The notes under the pieces are model-generated. The model saw only the letters and a list, made by a program, of their open reading frames with translations, did not search any database and was not told where the DNA came from. This document shows, piece by piece, positions 17,440 to 27,188 of a stretch of 64,000 nucleotides of DNA (positions are counted from its first letter, which is position 1; each line of letters begins with the position of its first letter). A program made the translations under genes and the position numbers. The stretch lies in the NCBI RefSeq assembly GCF_000378005.1, contig NZ_KB899040.1:1069145-1133144 (forward strand), in the 5' to 3' direction. The stretch is from Coprothermobacter platensis DSM 11748. Its GTDB lineage: Bacteria > Coprothermobacterota > Coprothermobacteria > Coprothermobacterales > Coprothermobacteraceae.

Positions 17440-18609
17440 TTATGATTTAAAGTTTACCGATGGAAAACTTTCCGCAAAAGCAATGTGGGCAGCTGCCATC
17501 ATCCATAGTATATCCTCATCGACGTTGAAGTATGGACTGTGATTAGGTGCCGTTATGCCTTTCTCAGGGTTATTTGTATTAAAAAAGAAAAATGTTCCCG
17601 GGACTCTTTCTAAGAAATACGCCATGTCTTCTCCTCCCATACTTGCTTTCTGTGTAAACACTACGCTGCTTTCGCCTAAATTAGCCTTTAGAACAGTGCC
17701 CATTAAGTCCGTCAGTTTATCATCATTTATCATGGGGATATAACCAAAATGATAAGTTACATCTGCATCTACATTGTAAGTCTTTGCTAAGAAATCAGCA
17801 ATTTCTTTTATTCTAATTGAAAAGTGTTCCCTATCTTCGTCGCTAACTGTTCTCACAGTACCAGTAATTTCCACACTTTTTGGTATGATATTGTTTGCTG
17901 TCCCACCGTGTATGGAACCTATGGATATCACACTTGGGTTGTTCGGATCGCTTTCTCTTCCTTTTAAAACTTGTGTAGCAATGACGAAATTTGCCGCTGC
18001 CATAAAGGGATCCCTACCATTTTGCGGTTGAGAACCATGGGTCCCCTTTCCACTGAACACTATCTTAAAATCATCGGTAGCGGCGGAAGCAGGCCCTTTC
18101 TTAAGCATGAACGTTCCCGTTGGGCCGCCCTCTAAAATGGTACCTACATGCCCTCCTATAGCAGCATCCACCCCTATCAATGCTCCATTTTCAATCATGT
18201 TTACCGCACCGAAATATCCTTCTTCGCCTGGTTGGAAAAGAAACCTTATCTTGCAATTCAAGTCATGTTGAGTAAAGTATTTCGCTACACCGAGCAATAC
18301 AGCAGTGTGAACGTCATGCCCGCAAGCATGCATGGCCCCCGAATGTGTTGAAGCAAAACTCAAACCAGTAAGTTCTTGTATGGGCAAGGCATCCATGTCG
18401 GCTCTGATAGCTAAGCATCTTTCTCCATGTCCCATATCACACGTAATGCCGTATCCACATGGTTCAGGATGCAGTTTCATAGCTGTAAGCACGTTACTGA
18501 CATAGTTTCTCGTTTCTGGTAAATCTAAACCCACTTCAGGAATGCGGTGCAAAGCCCTTCTAAACTCCACGATATCTTCATTCAAATGTCTAATGTTTTC
18601 CATATCCAT
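17440..18609 (-). CDS. M20 family amidohydrolase (N-acyl-amino-acid or hippurate type)
   Basis: Zinc peptidase-type amidohydrolase of 389 aa, probably cytoplasmic. The metal-binding signature HACGHDVH (94-101, with Cys96, His98 and Asp99) and the catalytic FQPGEEG (E129, E130) are intact, with the lid domain in the middle (about 180-295) and the IGGHVGT and GGEDMAYF motifs around it. Members cleave N-acyl amino acids or indole/aryl conjugates; the substrate is not visible. Consistent with a peptide-fermenting life style. ATG 18609 follows AAAGGAGG. Divergent from the metallo-beta-lactamase-fold gene. Confidence 0.9.
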   Translation of the reverse strand: MDMENIRHLNEDIVEFRRALHRIPEVGLDLPETRNYVSNVLTAMKLHPEPCGYGITCDMGHGERCLAIRADMDALPIQELTGLSFASTHSGAMHACGHDVHTAVLLGVAKYFTQHDLNCKIRFLFQPGEEGYFGAVNMIENGALIGVDAAIGGHVGTILEGGPTGTFMLKKGPASAATDDFKIVFSGKGTHGSQPQNGRDPFMAAANFVIATQVLKGRESDPNNPSVISIGSIHGGTANNIIPKSVEITGTVRTVSDEDREHFSIRIKEIADFLAKTYNVDADVTYHFGYIPMINDDKLTDLMGTVLKANLGESSVVFTQKASMGGEDMAYFLERVPGTFFFFNTNNPEKGITAPNHSPYFNVDEDILWMMAAAHIAFAESFPSVNFKS

Positions 18610-18680
18610 AGTCTACAAAACCTCCTTTTGTCCCCGCCGAGCACATTAGTTAATATAATAAGAGCAAAGAGGTGAAAAAC

Positions 18681-19223
18681 ATGGAAATAACAAGAGTAAC
18701 AGTGACAGATTTAAAGAGCAATTGCTATATAGTCAAAGCCAACGATGAGATTGCCGTCATAGATCCAGGCGGAGATGTGGAGAAAATACTGCAAAAGTTG
18801 GATCAAATAGGTGGAACAGTAAAATGCATCATAGCCACACATTATCACTTTGACCACACAGGTGCTGTCAAACCACTTGTAGAACATTTCCATGTGCCGT
18901 TTTTAATTCATGAAAATGACGTTCCTTTTTTAGATAACCTGACCGCCGACCTGGCGTTAGCAGAGGGCGACGACGTTTCCATTGGCGATGAAGCCCTGCA
19001 AGTTCTTCATACTCCAGGACATTCGTCTGGTAGTATTTGTTTGCTCGGTGATGGTTTCATATTCACTGGTGACACGTTGTTTCAATTTTCTTATGGTAGA
19101 ACAGATTTTCCTGGAGGTGATGAAGACCAAATGCAGTCTTCCCTCAGACGACTTCATGAAATATTGAGCCCCGGCATGATTGTTTATCCCGGACATGGCT
19201 TGCCCTTTACTGTGAAAGCATGA
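18681..19223 (+). CDS. metallo-beta-lactamase-fold hydrolase (glyoxalase II-like)
   Basis: A 180-aa MBL-fold protein. THYHFDH (H54, H56, D58, H59) provides the binuclear metal motif, then HTPGHSSGSI, FTGDTLF and the C-terminal PGHG. Length and motifs fit the short glyoxalase II/persulfide dioxygenase-like subgroup, but the substrate-binding C-terminal domain of true glyoxalase II is missing. I start at ATG 18681, seven bases after AGAGGTG, rather than the GTG inside the ribosome site at 18672. A TATAAT box at 18654-18659 is a plausible promoter. The RNase J-like gene follows 7 nt later. Confidence 0.88.
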   Translation: MEITRVTVTDLKSNCYIVKANDEIAVIDPGGDVEKILQKLDQIGGTVKCIIATHYHFDHTGAVKPLVEHFHVPFLIHENDVPFLDNLTADLALAEGDDVSIGDEALQVLHTPGHSSGSICLLGDGFIFTGDTLFQFSYGRTDFPGGDEDQMQSSLRRLHEILSPGMIVYPGHGLPFTVKA

Positions 19224-19230
19224 CGCGGCC

Positions 19231-20790
19231 ATGGTTACCATTTACCTTTGGGATGGCGTAGGATGCATCGGCGGAAATAAAATATTGATTGAAGATACGA
19301 CTAAAGAGCGATCGCTTTTGCTCGACTTTGGTAAAAATTTCGGAGAAGAAAACAAGTTCTTTGATGAATTCTTAAAACCGCGTGACCGTTTCGGTGTTTA
19401 TGACTTACTGCGGATGGGTCTTTTGCCTCCGTTCGTTCATCTTTATAGAAAGGATTTAATTCCACCAGATTTCGATTTTTCCATGGAAGTACCTAAAATA
19501 AAACCCGTAGGAGGCCTGCTTATAACGCACGCCCACTTAGACCACATCGGTTATATACCGTACTTAAGTGAAGACTTGCCCATGGTTGCGTCCACTGTGT
19601 CTGCAGCGCTAATGAAGTCTTTGCAGGACACAAATAGGCAGCTTTATTCCGAGCTAGTAGCAGTGGCTGGCAAAGAAACTACAGAGAACGGTGTCATAAA
19701 ATCATCCTCAACAGCATCATTAAGAGCTCGTCCCTTTTTGTTGATGCAATCTCCACAAGACAGAGATGCTTTCACCGAACACGTATGGAGCACATGTTTT
19801 ACTAAAAAGTCCTATATGGCTTCTGCACCGTGGTACGGCTCAGACACATGTTCTGTTGCTGAATTCAATGTACGCTCTTGGCCTGTGGACCATTCTATTC
19901 CAGGTGCCATGGCTTATGCTGTTGAAACATCGGCTGGTTGGGTTGTGTACACAGGGGATTTGAGACTCCACGGCACAAAAGGAGCGCTTACCCGTGCCTT
20001 TTTCAAAGAAGCCGCAGCCCTCAACCCTGTTGCACTCATAACGGAAGGAACCCACCCAGAGGAGATTAACCCTGTCACTGAACAGCAAGTTGAAGAACGC
20101 TCTCTAAACACCGTAAAAAATAACGCTGGTCTGACCATCGCAGATTTTGGAGCCAGAAACGTGGAACGATTGCTTTCTTTTCTGCGCATAGCAAAAGAAA
20201 CCAACAAGTACCTTGTTTTAACACCAAAAGACTTCCTCTTACTGGAGTATTTAAATTATGCAACTGAAGATGTGCCTCATCCTCTGGATGAACCCTGTGT
20301 ATTAGTTTATATAAGCCCGAAAAGCAGAAATGACGGATGGGAAACCCATGTGATTTCTTTGCTTAGTCCTGAAAAGATGGTAAATAGCAAGCAAATCCAT
20401 GCAAGGCCAGAAGATTATATTCTATGCTTTTCGTACTACGATTTTGCTAACTTACTTGACATCGATGTGCATAATGGATGCTACATATATTCATCAAGCG
20501 AACCTTTTAATGAAGAAATGGCTCTTGACCATGAAAAAATAAAAAATTGGATAAACCTGTTTGGCTTTGAAATTTATGGAAGGTTGGGCCAAGTGGCGGA
20601 AGCTTTTGATAACCGTGACCCATTCCATGCCAGTGGGCACATTGACGCGAATGGCCTTAAGGAAATGATAGAAACCATCAAACCAAAATACCTCATACCC
20701 ATACACACAGAAAAGCCCCAGTTTTTTGAACAATTCAAAGGGATGGTAACACTGATTAATCCCAAAAGATATGATCCGATAGTATTGTAA
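19231..20790 (+). CDS. RNase J-like metallo-beta-lactamase-fold protein
   Basis: A 519-aa MBL protein with beta-CASP features. It has the HxHxDH motif HAHLDH (100-105), VYTGDLRLHG, a long insert of the beta-CASP type and a C-terminal HASGHIDANG followed by KYLIPIHTEKPQFF, the motif C region of RNase J and related ribonucleases. The N-terminus is unusual: about 90 residues precede the metal motif. It may process or degrade RNA, but it diverges from standard RNase J and could be another hydrolase of the class. It starts at ATG 19231, 7 nt after the preceding stop, so the two are co-transcribed. Ribosome site weak. Confidence 0.8.
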   Translation: MVTIYLWDGVGCIGGNKILIEDTTKERSLLLDFGKNFGEENKFFDEFLKPRDRFGVYDLLRMGLLPPFVHLYRKDLIPPDFDFSMEVPKIKPVGGLLITHAHLDHIGYIPYLSEDLPMVASTVSAALMKSLQDTNRQLYSELVAVAGKETTENGVIKSSSTASLRARPFLLMQSPQDRDAFTEHVWSTCFTKKSYMASAPWYGSDTCSVAEFNVRSWPVDHSIPGAMAYAVETSAGWVVYTGDLRLHGTKGALTRAFFKEAAALNPVALITEGTHPEEINPVTEQQVEERSLNTVKNNAGLTIADFGARNVERLLSFLRIAKETNKYLVLTPKDFLLLEYLNYATEDVPHPLDEPCVLVYISPKSRNDGWETHVISLLSPEKMVNSKQIHARPEDYILCFSYYDFANLLDIDVHNGCYIYSSSEPFNEEMALDHEKIKNWINLFGFEIYGRLGQVAEAFDNRDPFHASGHIDANGLKEMIETIKPKYLIPIHTEKPQFFEQFKGMVTLINPKRYDPIVL

Positions 20791-20873
20791 TGTTTGTTGT
20801 ATTTTAGTCCTTCTTAAGAGTAGAATAACACTATGAAAATTACATGTGGTTTTTATTGTCCAGAAGGTAAACA

Positions 20874-22172
20874 ATGAACTTTGATAGGGAACGCATTATC
20901 GCGCTTATAGAACCTGTATCCTCCCTGTCCGAAGTCGTGGATTTAGCGAGTCCGTCTCTTACTTCTCACCAAGAACAAGTTGCTTATATATCTATGAAAA
21001 TTGCAGAAGAGATGGGACTATCCAGCCAAGAACAATGTCAAATAGCACTCGCTGGAGAACTTCATGATATCGGTTTCCTTTCATTGGAAGACCGCTTAAA
21101 ATTCTCCGAAAAAACATTTGAAATACAGAACACGTATAACCATGAAACGATTGGTTATGCCTTACTTAGAAAGTTCAAACCGCTGGAATACCCTGCAACA
21201 ATGATCCGCTTTCATCATTTACCGTGGGACAACGGTAAAGGTGCTTCTTATAACAATATGCCTGTTCCTTTGGGCAGCCATATACTGCACTTGGCAGATA
21301 GAATTGCTGTTTCCATAGACAAGAGAAAGGAAATCCTCGGTCAGGTGGACTCAATCGTAAAACAAATTCTTGACCACAATGAAACACTGTTTAACCCAAG
21401 TGTTGTAAAAGCATTCATTTCTTTGTCCAACCGAGAATACTTCTGGTTGGATGCGTCTTCAAATTATTGCGGACGCATTGTAAAAGAGAAACTGGAACCG
21501 TTGAACTTATGGCTGAGCATGAAAGATCTGCTTCTACTGGCAGAATTGTTTGCTCAGATCATCGACTTTAGAAGTCCATTTACAGCACACCACTCCAGCG
21601 GAGTGGCAGCCACTGCTGGTGCTTTAGCCCGTTTGGCTGGGTTTTCTGCTGTGGAATGCCAGCTTATGCAGGTGGCAGGATATCTTCACGACATAGGAAA
21701 GTTGGCAGTACCCGGAGACATATTGGAAAAACCCGGCGATTTGGATGACACAGAAAAACGCATTATGAAAAGCCACGTTTATTATACCTATAGAACGCTC
21801 CAAGACATCAGCGGCTTTGAAACCATAAATACGTGGGCTTCTTTACATCATGAGCGATTGGACGGCACGGGTTACCCATTTCATCTGACCGCTGTAGATC
21901 TTCCCCTCGGTTCACGCATAATGGCGGTAGCAGATGTGTTCACCGCAATAATGGAAGATCGCCCTTACAGAAAAGGGCTGGAATCAGAAGTTGCTCTTGA
22001 AATTTTGGATAATATGAGAAAATCTGCTCTCGATCCACACGTGGTTTCCATACTATTTTCAAACCTGGAAGAAGTGAATACCATACGCTTTACCGCCCAA
22101 ACAATGGCGGAAGATCGCTACTTGTCTTTTCGTAGAGAAATTGACACTTCTGATACATCCACTCATCGTTAA
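20874..22172 (+). CDS. tandem HD / HD-GYP domain protein
   Basis: Two HD phosphohydrolase domains in 432 aa. The N-terminal one has HD at 64-65 in ELHDIGFLS and an RFHHLPW element but lacks GYP. The C-terminal one is a full HD-GYP: YLHDIGKLAVPGDIL (HD 272-273) and HHERLDGTGYP (325-335), with MAVADVFTAIMEDRPYRKG after it. HD-GYP proteins hydrolyse cyclic di-GMP or the mixed dinucleotide. Here no receiver or sensor domain is attached, so input is unknown. ATG 20874 follows AGAAGGTAAAC. Confidence 0.9.
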   Translation: MNFDRERIIALIEPVSSLSEVVDLASPSLTSHQEQVAYISMKIAEEMGLSSQEQCQIALAGELHDIGFLSLEDRLKFSEKTFEIQNTYNHETIGYALLRKFKPLEYPATMIRFHHLPWDNGKGASYNNMPVPLGSHILHLADRIAVSIDKRKEILGQVDSIVKQILDHNETLFNPSVVKAFISLSNREYFWLDASSNYCGRIVKEKLEPLNLWLSMKDLLLLAELFAQIIDFRSPFTAHHSSGVAATAGALARLAGFSAVECQLMQVAGYLHDIGKLAVPGDILEKPGDLDDTEKRIMKSHVYYTYRTLQDISGFETINTWASLHHERLDGTGYPFHLTAVDLPLGSRIMAVADVFTAIMEDRPYRKGLESEVALEILDNMRKSALDPHVVSILFSNLEEVNTIRFTAQTMAEDRYLSFRREIDTSDTSTHR

Positions 22173-22246
22173 GAAAACATTTCATATCAAAAACATTTAT
22201 TATTAATATTGAACATGAAACACATACCAAGAAGGGGGTAAGAGAC

Positions 22247-22726
22247 ATGTTCAAGCTAAATCCTGAGAAAGAGCAAGAAATTGTTATCGAAGCAGCCAAC
22301 AGAATGTGTGTGGCCGCAAGAACGGCTCCTAAGGCGAACGGAAAAGACTTTATCGTAACAGCCATCGTAAGTGGTCCTGAGCTAAAGCCTTTACAAGATG
22401 AAATGACACGATATGGAGAAGAAAACCACTTTCAGTACTTCCAACGCGATGCGGAGAACATAGATGGGAAAGTGGTTGTTCTTATCGGATCAAAGTTGAA
22501 AAATCCCGACGAGAGTATTGACAGCTACACGACATCTGCTATAGACCTTGGAATAGCTATAGGTTCGGCCGTTTCGGTAGCCAGCGCCATGAAAGTAGAC
22601 AATAGAGTCATGTTTTCCATAGGCAAAGCAGCCTTAAACATCGGTTTGCTTGGAGATGACGTCAAGCTCGCTTATGGAATTCCTCTAAGTGTGAGTGGAA
22701 AGAATCCTTTCTTTGACAGGAGGTAA
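22247..22726 (+). CDS. DUF2148 (ferredoxin-like) domain protein
   Basis: A 159-aa protein of the DUF2148 type, with the N-terminal AANRMCVAARTAPKANG and a C-terminal segment LGDDVKLAYGIPLSVSGKNPFFDR that is characteristic of the family. Only one Cys is present (Cys in RMCVAART), so it is unlikely to hold an FeS cluster by itself. It is followed after 6 nt by a class V aminotransferase and the two are probably one transcript. Function unknown. Ribosome site GAAGGGGG. Confidence 0.85.
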   Translation: MFKLNPEKEQEIVIEAANRMCVAARTAPKANGKDFIVTAIVSGPELKPLQDEMTRYGEENHFQYFQRDAENIDGKVVVLIGSKLKNPDESIDSYTTSAIDLGIAIGSAVSVASAMKVDNRVMFSIGKAALNIGLLGDDVKLAYGIPLSVSGKNPFFDRR

Positions 22727-22732
22727 ACTCTC

Positions 22733-23863
22733 ATGAAAGAACTTTTACTCATCCCCGGGCCGACGCCCGTTAGTGAAGAAGTCTTGAGTGCTCTTAGAAA
22801 AGACACCATGGCCCACACAGATGACCGTTTTGCAAAAATTATGTCCGACGCTTTGCAAAAAACAAAAATTTTGTTTGGTGCTGAAAGCGGCTTTCCCTTT
22901 ATCATTGCCGGTTCAGGAACATTAGGAATGGAAATGGCTCTCACAAACATTTTAAATGAAGGGGAAAACCTGCTTGTTATCTCCCATGGGTTTTTCGGCG
23001 ACCGCTTTGTAGATTTAGGTCATGCTCTAAATATAAACACAGACGTTTTAAAAACAGACGCAGGCTCCTGCGTTCCATTGGAAACCATTAAAAACACCTT
23101 GCAATCAAAACACTTCCATGCAGTGACCATCACACATGTGGATACGTCCACAGGTACATTAGCAGACGTAGAGAACATAGCGCGCCTTATTCACGAAGTG
23201 AGCCCTGACACACTCATTGTTGTGGATGGAGTTTGTGCTACAGGTGGCGTGCCAGAAGCCTTTGACGATTGGGGTTTAGATGTTATCTTCACAGGCTCTC
23301 AGAAAGCGTTAGCGGTGCCACCGGGTCTCACCCTGCTCGCATTTTCGCAGCGTGCTATTGAAAAGAGAAAGTCCATGACAAAAACGCGCACGTACTATGG
23401 GGATATCCTCCGGTGGATGCCCGTCATGGCTGATCCGCATAAGTACTTTGCTACGCCAGCCGTGAACATGGTGTATGCTTTAGATGCCAGCCTGAACATA
23501 ATCCTGAATTATGGGCTTGAAGCTTATTACAAGAAGCACCAGGATTTGGCAAAGAAGGTCAGAGGAGCGATGGAAACGCTAAATTTCGAGCTGGTAAGTA
23601 AAAATCCTGCCCCTACACTATCTGTTTTCCTTTTCCCACAGGGAGTGGACGACGCAACTTTTAGAAGCAAGCTTGCAGTTAAGGGAGTAATCGTCGCAGG
23701 TGCCTTAGCTGAACTTCAGGGCAAAGCGTTCAGAATGGGTCATATGGGAAGCGTAACGGAAGATGAACTATTTATAGCCATAAAGAAAATCTTAGAAGTT
23801 TGCGAAGAAATGGGTATAAGAGTCGATAAAGGAAAAGCGCTTGACACCTTCTTAGAGAGCTGA
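22733..23863 (+). CDS. class V aminotransferase (serine-glyoxylate / alanine-glyoxylate type)
   Basis: PLP-dependent fold type I enzyme of 376 aa. It opens with LLIPGPTPVSEEVLSA, typical of the SPT/AGT and purine-catabolism ureidoglycine group, and has SGTLGMEMALTN for the cofactor phosphate, VDGVCATGGVPEAFDDW, and the Schiff-base lysine K191 in GSQKALAVPPG. Probable reaction: transamination of glyoxylate or pyruvate with serine or alanine. Context with DUF2148 gives no further clue. GAGGTAAACTC is the ribosome site. Confidence 0.9.
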   Translation: MKELLLIPGPTPVSEEVLSALRKDTMAHTDDRFAKIMSDALQKTKILFGAESGFPFIIAGSGTLGMEMALTNILNEGENLLVISHGFFGDRFVDLGHALNINTDVLKTDAGSCVPLETIKNTLQSKHFHAVTITHVDTSTGTLADVENIARLIHEVSPDTLIVVDGVCATGGVPEAFDDWGLDVIFTGSQKALAVPPGLTLLAFSQRAIEKRKSMTKTRTYYGDILRWMPVMADPHKYFATPAVNMVYALDASLNIILNYGLEAYYKKHQDLAKKVRGAMETLNFELVSKNPAPTLSVFLFPQGVDDATFRSKLAVKGVIVAGALAELQGKAFRMGHMGSVTEDELFIAIKKILEVCEEMGIRVDKGKALDTFLES

Positions 23864-23869
23864 GCTTTC

Positions 23870-24315
23870 GCCTGAAGGGGGCAAAAAAAACAGACGAAAG
23901 GGACTCGCAAACAAAGATATACAAGCCACCTTTTTCTTTCTGGCCATACATCATCCATGTAGGTGCTGCCACCTTGTTGCTGTTGGCTTTTTCTTTATGG
24001 TCAGTCGTGGAATTGTTTTTAGCATCGCTTATTTGTTAATTGTGCCCCTCTCGGCTGCACTGCTTTTTCTGATAGCGATTTATGCAACAATGTACTACGC
24101 CCTCACAAAAGACCATATTCAATTGACATGCGGCCCCTTCAAAAAAAGCTTGCGATATCAGGACATTAGCATTTAATGACGTATTAATCATAGAAACCCG
24201 CGACGGGAAAAAATACGGCATTACTCCCGAAGACGAAGATAACTTTCCCAAAAGCCTAAGCCAAAAACGTGCTGAGCATACAGAAACAAGTTCAGAATCT
24301 GCTTCCAAAGGTTAA
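23870..24315 (+). pseudogene. decayed bacterial PH-domain (bPH_4-like) protein
   Basis: Three consecutive plus-strand frames encode one recognisable protein broken by two frameshifts. Segment 1 (to about 24035) ends in WPYIIHVGAATLLLL and the start of a second helix; segment 2 (about 24030-24175) continues YLLIVPLSAALLFLIA, then YALTKDHIQLTCGPFKKS; segment 3 (about 24170-24315) gives VLIIETRDGKKYGITPEDED and a tail. Two membrane helices followed by a TTYYEI-like strand and ISP-like motif match the bPH_4 family. No ATG, GTG or TTG start lies near the beginning, so the gene looks dead unless sequencing errors explain it. Confidence 0.6.
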
Positions 24316-24346
24316 ATCTTTTCATAAAAAAGATTGGGCAAATAAT

Positions 24347-24381
24347 AAAAAAGGGACCAGAGCAGCTCTGGTCCCTTTTTT
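24347..24381. terminator. bidirectional intrinsic terminator
   Basis: An 11-bp stem, GGGACCAGAGC with its complement, flanked by A-run and T-run, between the plus-strand operon and the minus-strand Ca2+-ATPase. Works in either orientation. Confidence 0.85.
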
Positions 24382-24402
24382 ATTACTGCTTTCTGTTACT
24401 TT

Positions 24403-26952
24403 TTACATTCCCAGTTCATTCTTTCTAAATACCTTCGCAACTTCGGAAATGGCAAACGGCATCAAGGACAAAAGGATTATGTAGCCGAACTCTGAAGTTG
24501 TTGGCGGTATATTACCAAACACAGAAGCCAGAGGCGGAATATAAACCGTGATTGCCATCAGAGCTATACCCGCCAATGTTGAATAAGCCAAGAACCTGTT
24601 GGAGAATAAACCCATCTTGAACACATACCCTTCGAAAGAGCGCGCCGAGAATGCTCTTATCAGTTCAGAAAGAATAAGAACCATATAGGCGATCGTACGC
24701 GCCTCGTTTACATCCCCTACGCGATGAAGTCCTATGATGAATCCTATTAATGTTGCTGCTGTGATAGCTATACTCTGAACAGCGATTATGCCATAATGGT
24801 ATCTTGTCAGAATAGGCTCCTTGTTACCCCTGGGTTTAACACGCATGATGAACTGTTCTCCAGGTTCCATCCCCAATGCCAATGCCGGAAAACTATCGGT
24901 AACCAAGTTCAACCACAACAACTGTAGCGGTACTAATGGCGTGGGATATCCCAGTAGAAGTGCCAAGAACATAACTAGCACTTCACCCACATTGCACGAG
25001 AGCAAATACACAATGAACTTTCTCATGTTCTCATAAATGGTACGACCTTCAAAAACAGCATCTACCAAAGTAGCAAAATTGTCGTCCATGAGGACCATGT
25101 CACTGGCTTCTTTCGCCACTTCTGTACCAGATTTTCCCATACTCACACCGATGTCAGCTTTCTTAAGTGCAGGTGCATCGTTGACGCCATCTCCGGTCAT
25201 AGCTACTACCTCATGTTTTTTCTGAAGTGCTTCCACTATTCTTAACTTATCAAGTGGATTTATTCTGGCAAATACGCTAACATTATCCACAGTTTGAGCA
25301 AGCTGGTCATCGCTCATGGATTCCAAATCTGCAGAAGTTACCACATCACCTTCAGGGAAATCAAGTTCTCGAGCAATGGCATAAGCAGTCACAGGATGAT
25401 CACCTGTTATCATTATGGGTCTTATACCAGCGCCTCTGCATAAATCAACTGCTTCTTTAACTTCAGGCCTTAATGGGTCTTTCATGGCTACAAACCCAAG
25501 GAATGTAAGCCCGTTCTCTATTTCTTTGTCATTAGTGGGAACAGGTGGTTCAATCATTCTTTGAGCAAATGCGAGTAAACGCAAACCCTGAGCAGCTAAA
25601 TCTTCTGAATGCCTAAGTATTTCTCTCTTCCGTTCCATAGAAAGATCTTTTTCCTGCCCATTCACAAGTTCTTTTGTGCACAAGGAAAGTATGACCTCAA
25701 TGGCACCTTTGGACACAATTAGTAATTTATCGCCGAATTGGTGAACAGTTGTCATGCGTTTTGTTTCAGACGTGAATGGTATTTCATACACCCTGGGGAA
25801 CTTTTCACGCATGTTTTTCACAAAATCTTCATCGAGAAAATCTATCAAAGCAATTTCTGTTGGGTCGCCTGTGGTGTGAGTGGCATCGTTGCAAAGAACC
25901 ATGCTACGTACGAGCTCATCTTTTAATGAATCTTTATCAACTTCCCCTTCTTTCAAATAATTGTCTTCAAACCATGCTCCAACGAGGGTCATTTTGTTTT
26001 GAGTTAGCGTACCCGTTTTATCTGTGCATATGTGGGTTACAGCACCCAGTGTCTCGACAGCAGGTAGGTTTCTAACCACTGCGTTCCGCTTTGCCATTTC
26101 TGCTACACCCAAAGCCAAAACAATGGTCACTACAGCAGGCAAACCTTCAGGAATGGCTGCAACAGCTAAGCTTATGCTGGTTAATATCATGTCCTTAACA
26201 GGGATACCTCTGAGCGTCCCCATGATGAACACAATTACGCACACACCAAGGAATAGAACACCCAAAATTTTCCCTAAGGTGTCAAGCTGACGCTCCAGTG
26301 GAGTCTTCTCTTTTTTTACTTCTCTTATCTTTGTAGCTATCTTACCCAACTGAGTGTCCTGCCCAATAGCTGTGACAAGAACCTTTGCTCTTCCCTTGGT
26401 GACCGCAGTTCCCATGAACACCATGTTCTTATCAATGGGTTCACTATCACCTTCTATAGCGTCTTTCTTTACAGAAACAGATTCTCCCGTGAGGGTGGAT
26501 TCATCTAAATAGAGAGAACGTTCCTCCAATATGACACCGTCGCAACTTACTTTATCGCCTGCCTCTAACAACACTAAATCGCCTACTGTGACGTCTTCAG
26601 AGTTTATGACTTGCGTCTGCCCATTACGGATAACTTTCGTGGTTGGGTTAGCTAACTTTTTTACTGCTTCCAAAGCGGCTTCTGCTCTACGTTGCTGACT
26701 CACACCGAGCACAGCGTTAAGTATGACTATTGCAACGATGGCTAATGTGTCTATTAGCTCTCCGAAAAAAGCAGATATCACTGCGGCAAAGATAAGGATA
26801 ATTACCAGAAAGCTCTTAAACTGGTCTAAGAATTCTTGCAGAAGTGTTTCCTTCTTCGCCTCCGGGAGTTTGTTTGGCCCATACTTGCGTTTAGCCTCTT
26901 CAACCTCAGTCGTACTTAACCCATGATCCAGAAAACCCTCTTTAATACGCAT
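24403..26952 (-). CDS. P-type Ca2+-transporting ATPase
   Basis: P2A-type cation pump, about 849 aa, inner membrane. All P-type marks are there: the actuator loop TLTGES, PEGLP in helix M4 (the SERCA/PMR1-type Ca2+ site, about 268-272), the phosphorylated Asp311 in DKTGTLT, TGDHPVTA, TGDGVNDAP, and an M5-M10 block. Substrate Ca2+ is the best guess, Mn2+ possible. ATG 26952 sits eight bases after GGAGGT; the TTG just before it is too close. A strong terminator lies downstream. No regulator is adjacent. Confidence 0.92.
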   Translation of the reverse strand: MRIKEGFLDHGLSTTEVEEAKRKYGPNKLPEAKKETLLQEFLDQFKSFLVIILIFAAVISAFFGELIDTLAIVAIVILNAVLGVSQQRRAEAALEAVKKLANPTTKVIRNGQTQVINSEDVTVGDLVLLEAGDKVSCDGVILEERSLYLDESTLTGESVSVKKDAIEGDSEPIDKNMVFMGTAVTKGRAKVLVTAIGQDTQLGKIATKIREVKKEKTPLERQLDTLGKILGVLFLGVCVIVFIMGTLRGIPVKDMILTSISLAVAAIPEGLPAVVTIVLALGVAEMAKRNAVVRNLPAVETLGAVTHICTDKTGTLTQNKMTLVGAWFEDNYLKEGEVDKDSLKDELVRSMVLCNDATHTTGDPTEIALIDFLDEDFVKNMREKFPRVYEIPFTSETKRMTTVHQFGDKLLIVSKGAIEVILSLCTKELVNGQEKDLSMERKREILRHSEDLAAQGLRLLAFAQRMIEPPVPTNDKEIENGLTFLGFVAMKDPLRPEVKEAVDLCRGAGIRPIMITGDHPVTAYAIARELDFPEGDVVTSADLESMSDDQLAQTVDNVSVFARINPLDKLRIVEALQKKHEVVAMTGDGVNDAPALKKADIGVSMGKSGTEVAKEASDMVLMDDNFATLVDAVFEGRTIYENMRKFIVYLLSCNVGEVLVMFLALLLGYPTPLVPLQLLWLNLVTDSFPALALGMEPGEQFIMRVKPRGNKEPILTRYHYGIIAVQSIAITAATLIGFIIGLHRVGDVNEARTIAYMVLILSELIRAFSARSFEGYVFKMGLFSNRFLAYSTLAGIALMAITVYIPPLASVFGNIPPTTSEFGYIILLSLMPFAISEVAKVFRKNELGM

Positions 26953-27141
26953 CAACGTTTACCTCCTCCTCAAATTGGATTGATAGCAAAAGATAGTCTT
27001 GGTACGTCTTTGAACCATTTATTGTTTTCAACCGAAACCCTCAAATAAAATCTTATCAAATGCATGTACTTTTACAGACACCAAACGTTAATGCCAAACT
27101 AATTTAGTCTAAAGGCTTGTTTGCTTCACGAGTTTTTACAC

Positions 27142-27175
27142 ATAAATAGGCGAGCCATATGACCCGCCTATTTAT
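27142..27175. terminator. hairpin downstream of pcp
   Basis: An 11-bp stem (ATAAATAGGCG and complement) with a 12-nt loop lies 14 nt after the pcp stop on the minus strand. The terminal A/T pairs and following T-rich bases suit an intrinsic terminator. Confidence 0.65.
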
Positions 27176-27188
27176 ACAAAAGATGTTA

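Noticed and set aside
20494-20874. Minus-strand open frame behind the RNase J-like gene
   Set aside because: Antisense to coding sequence, low-complexity translation and no ribosome site.
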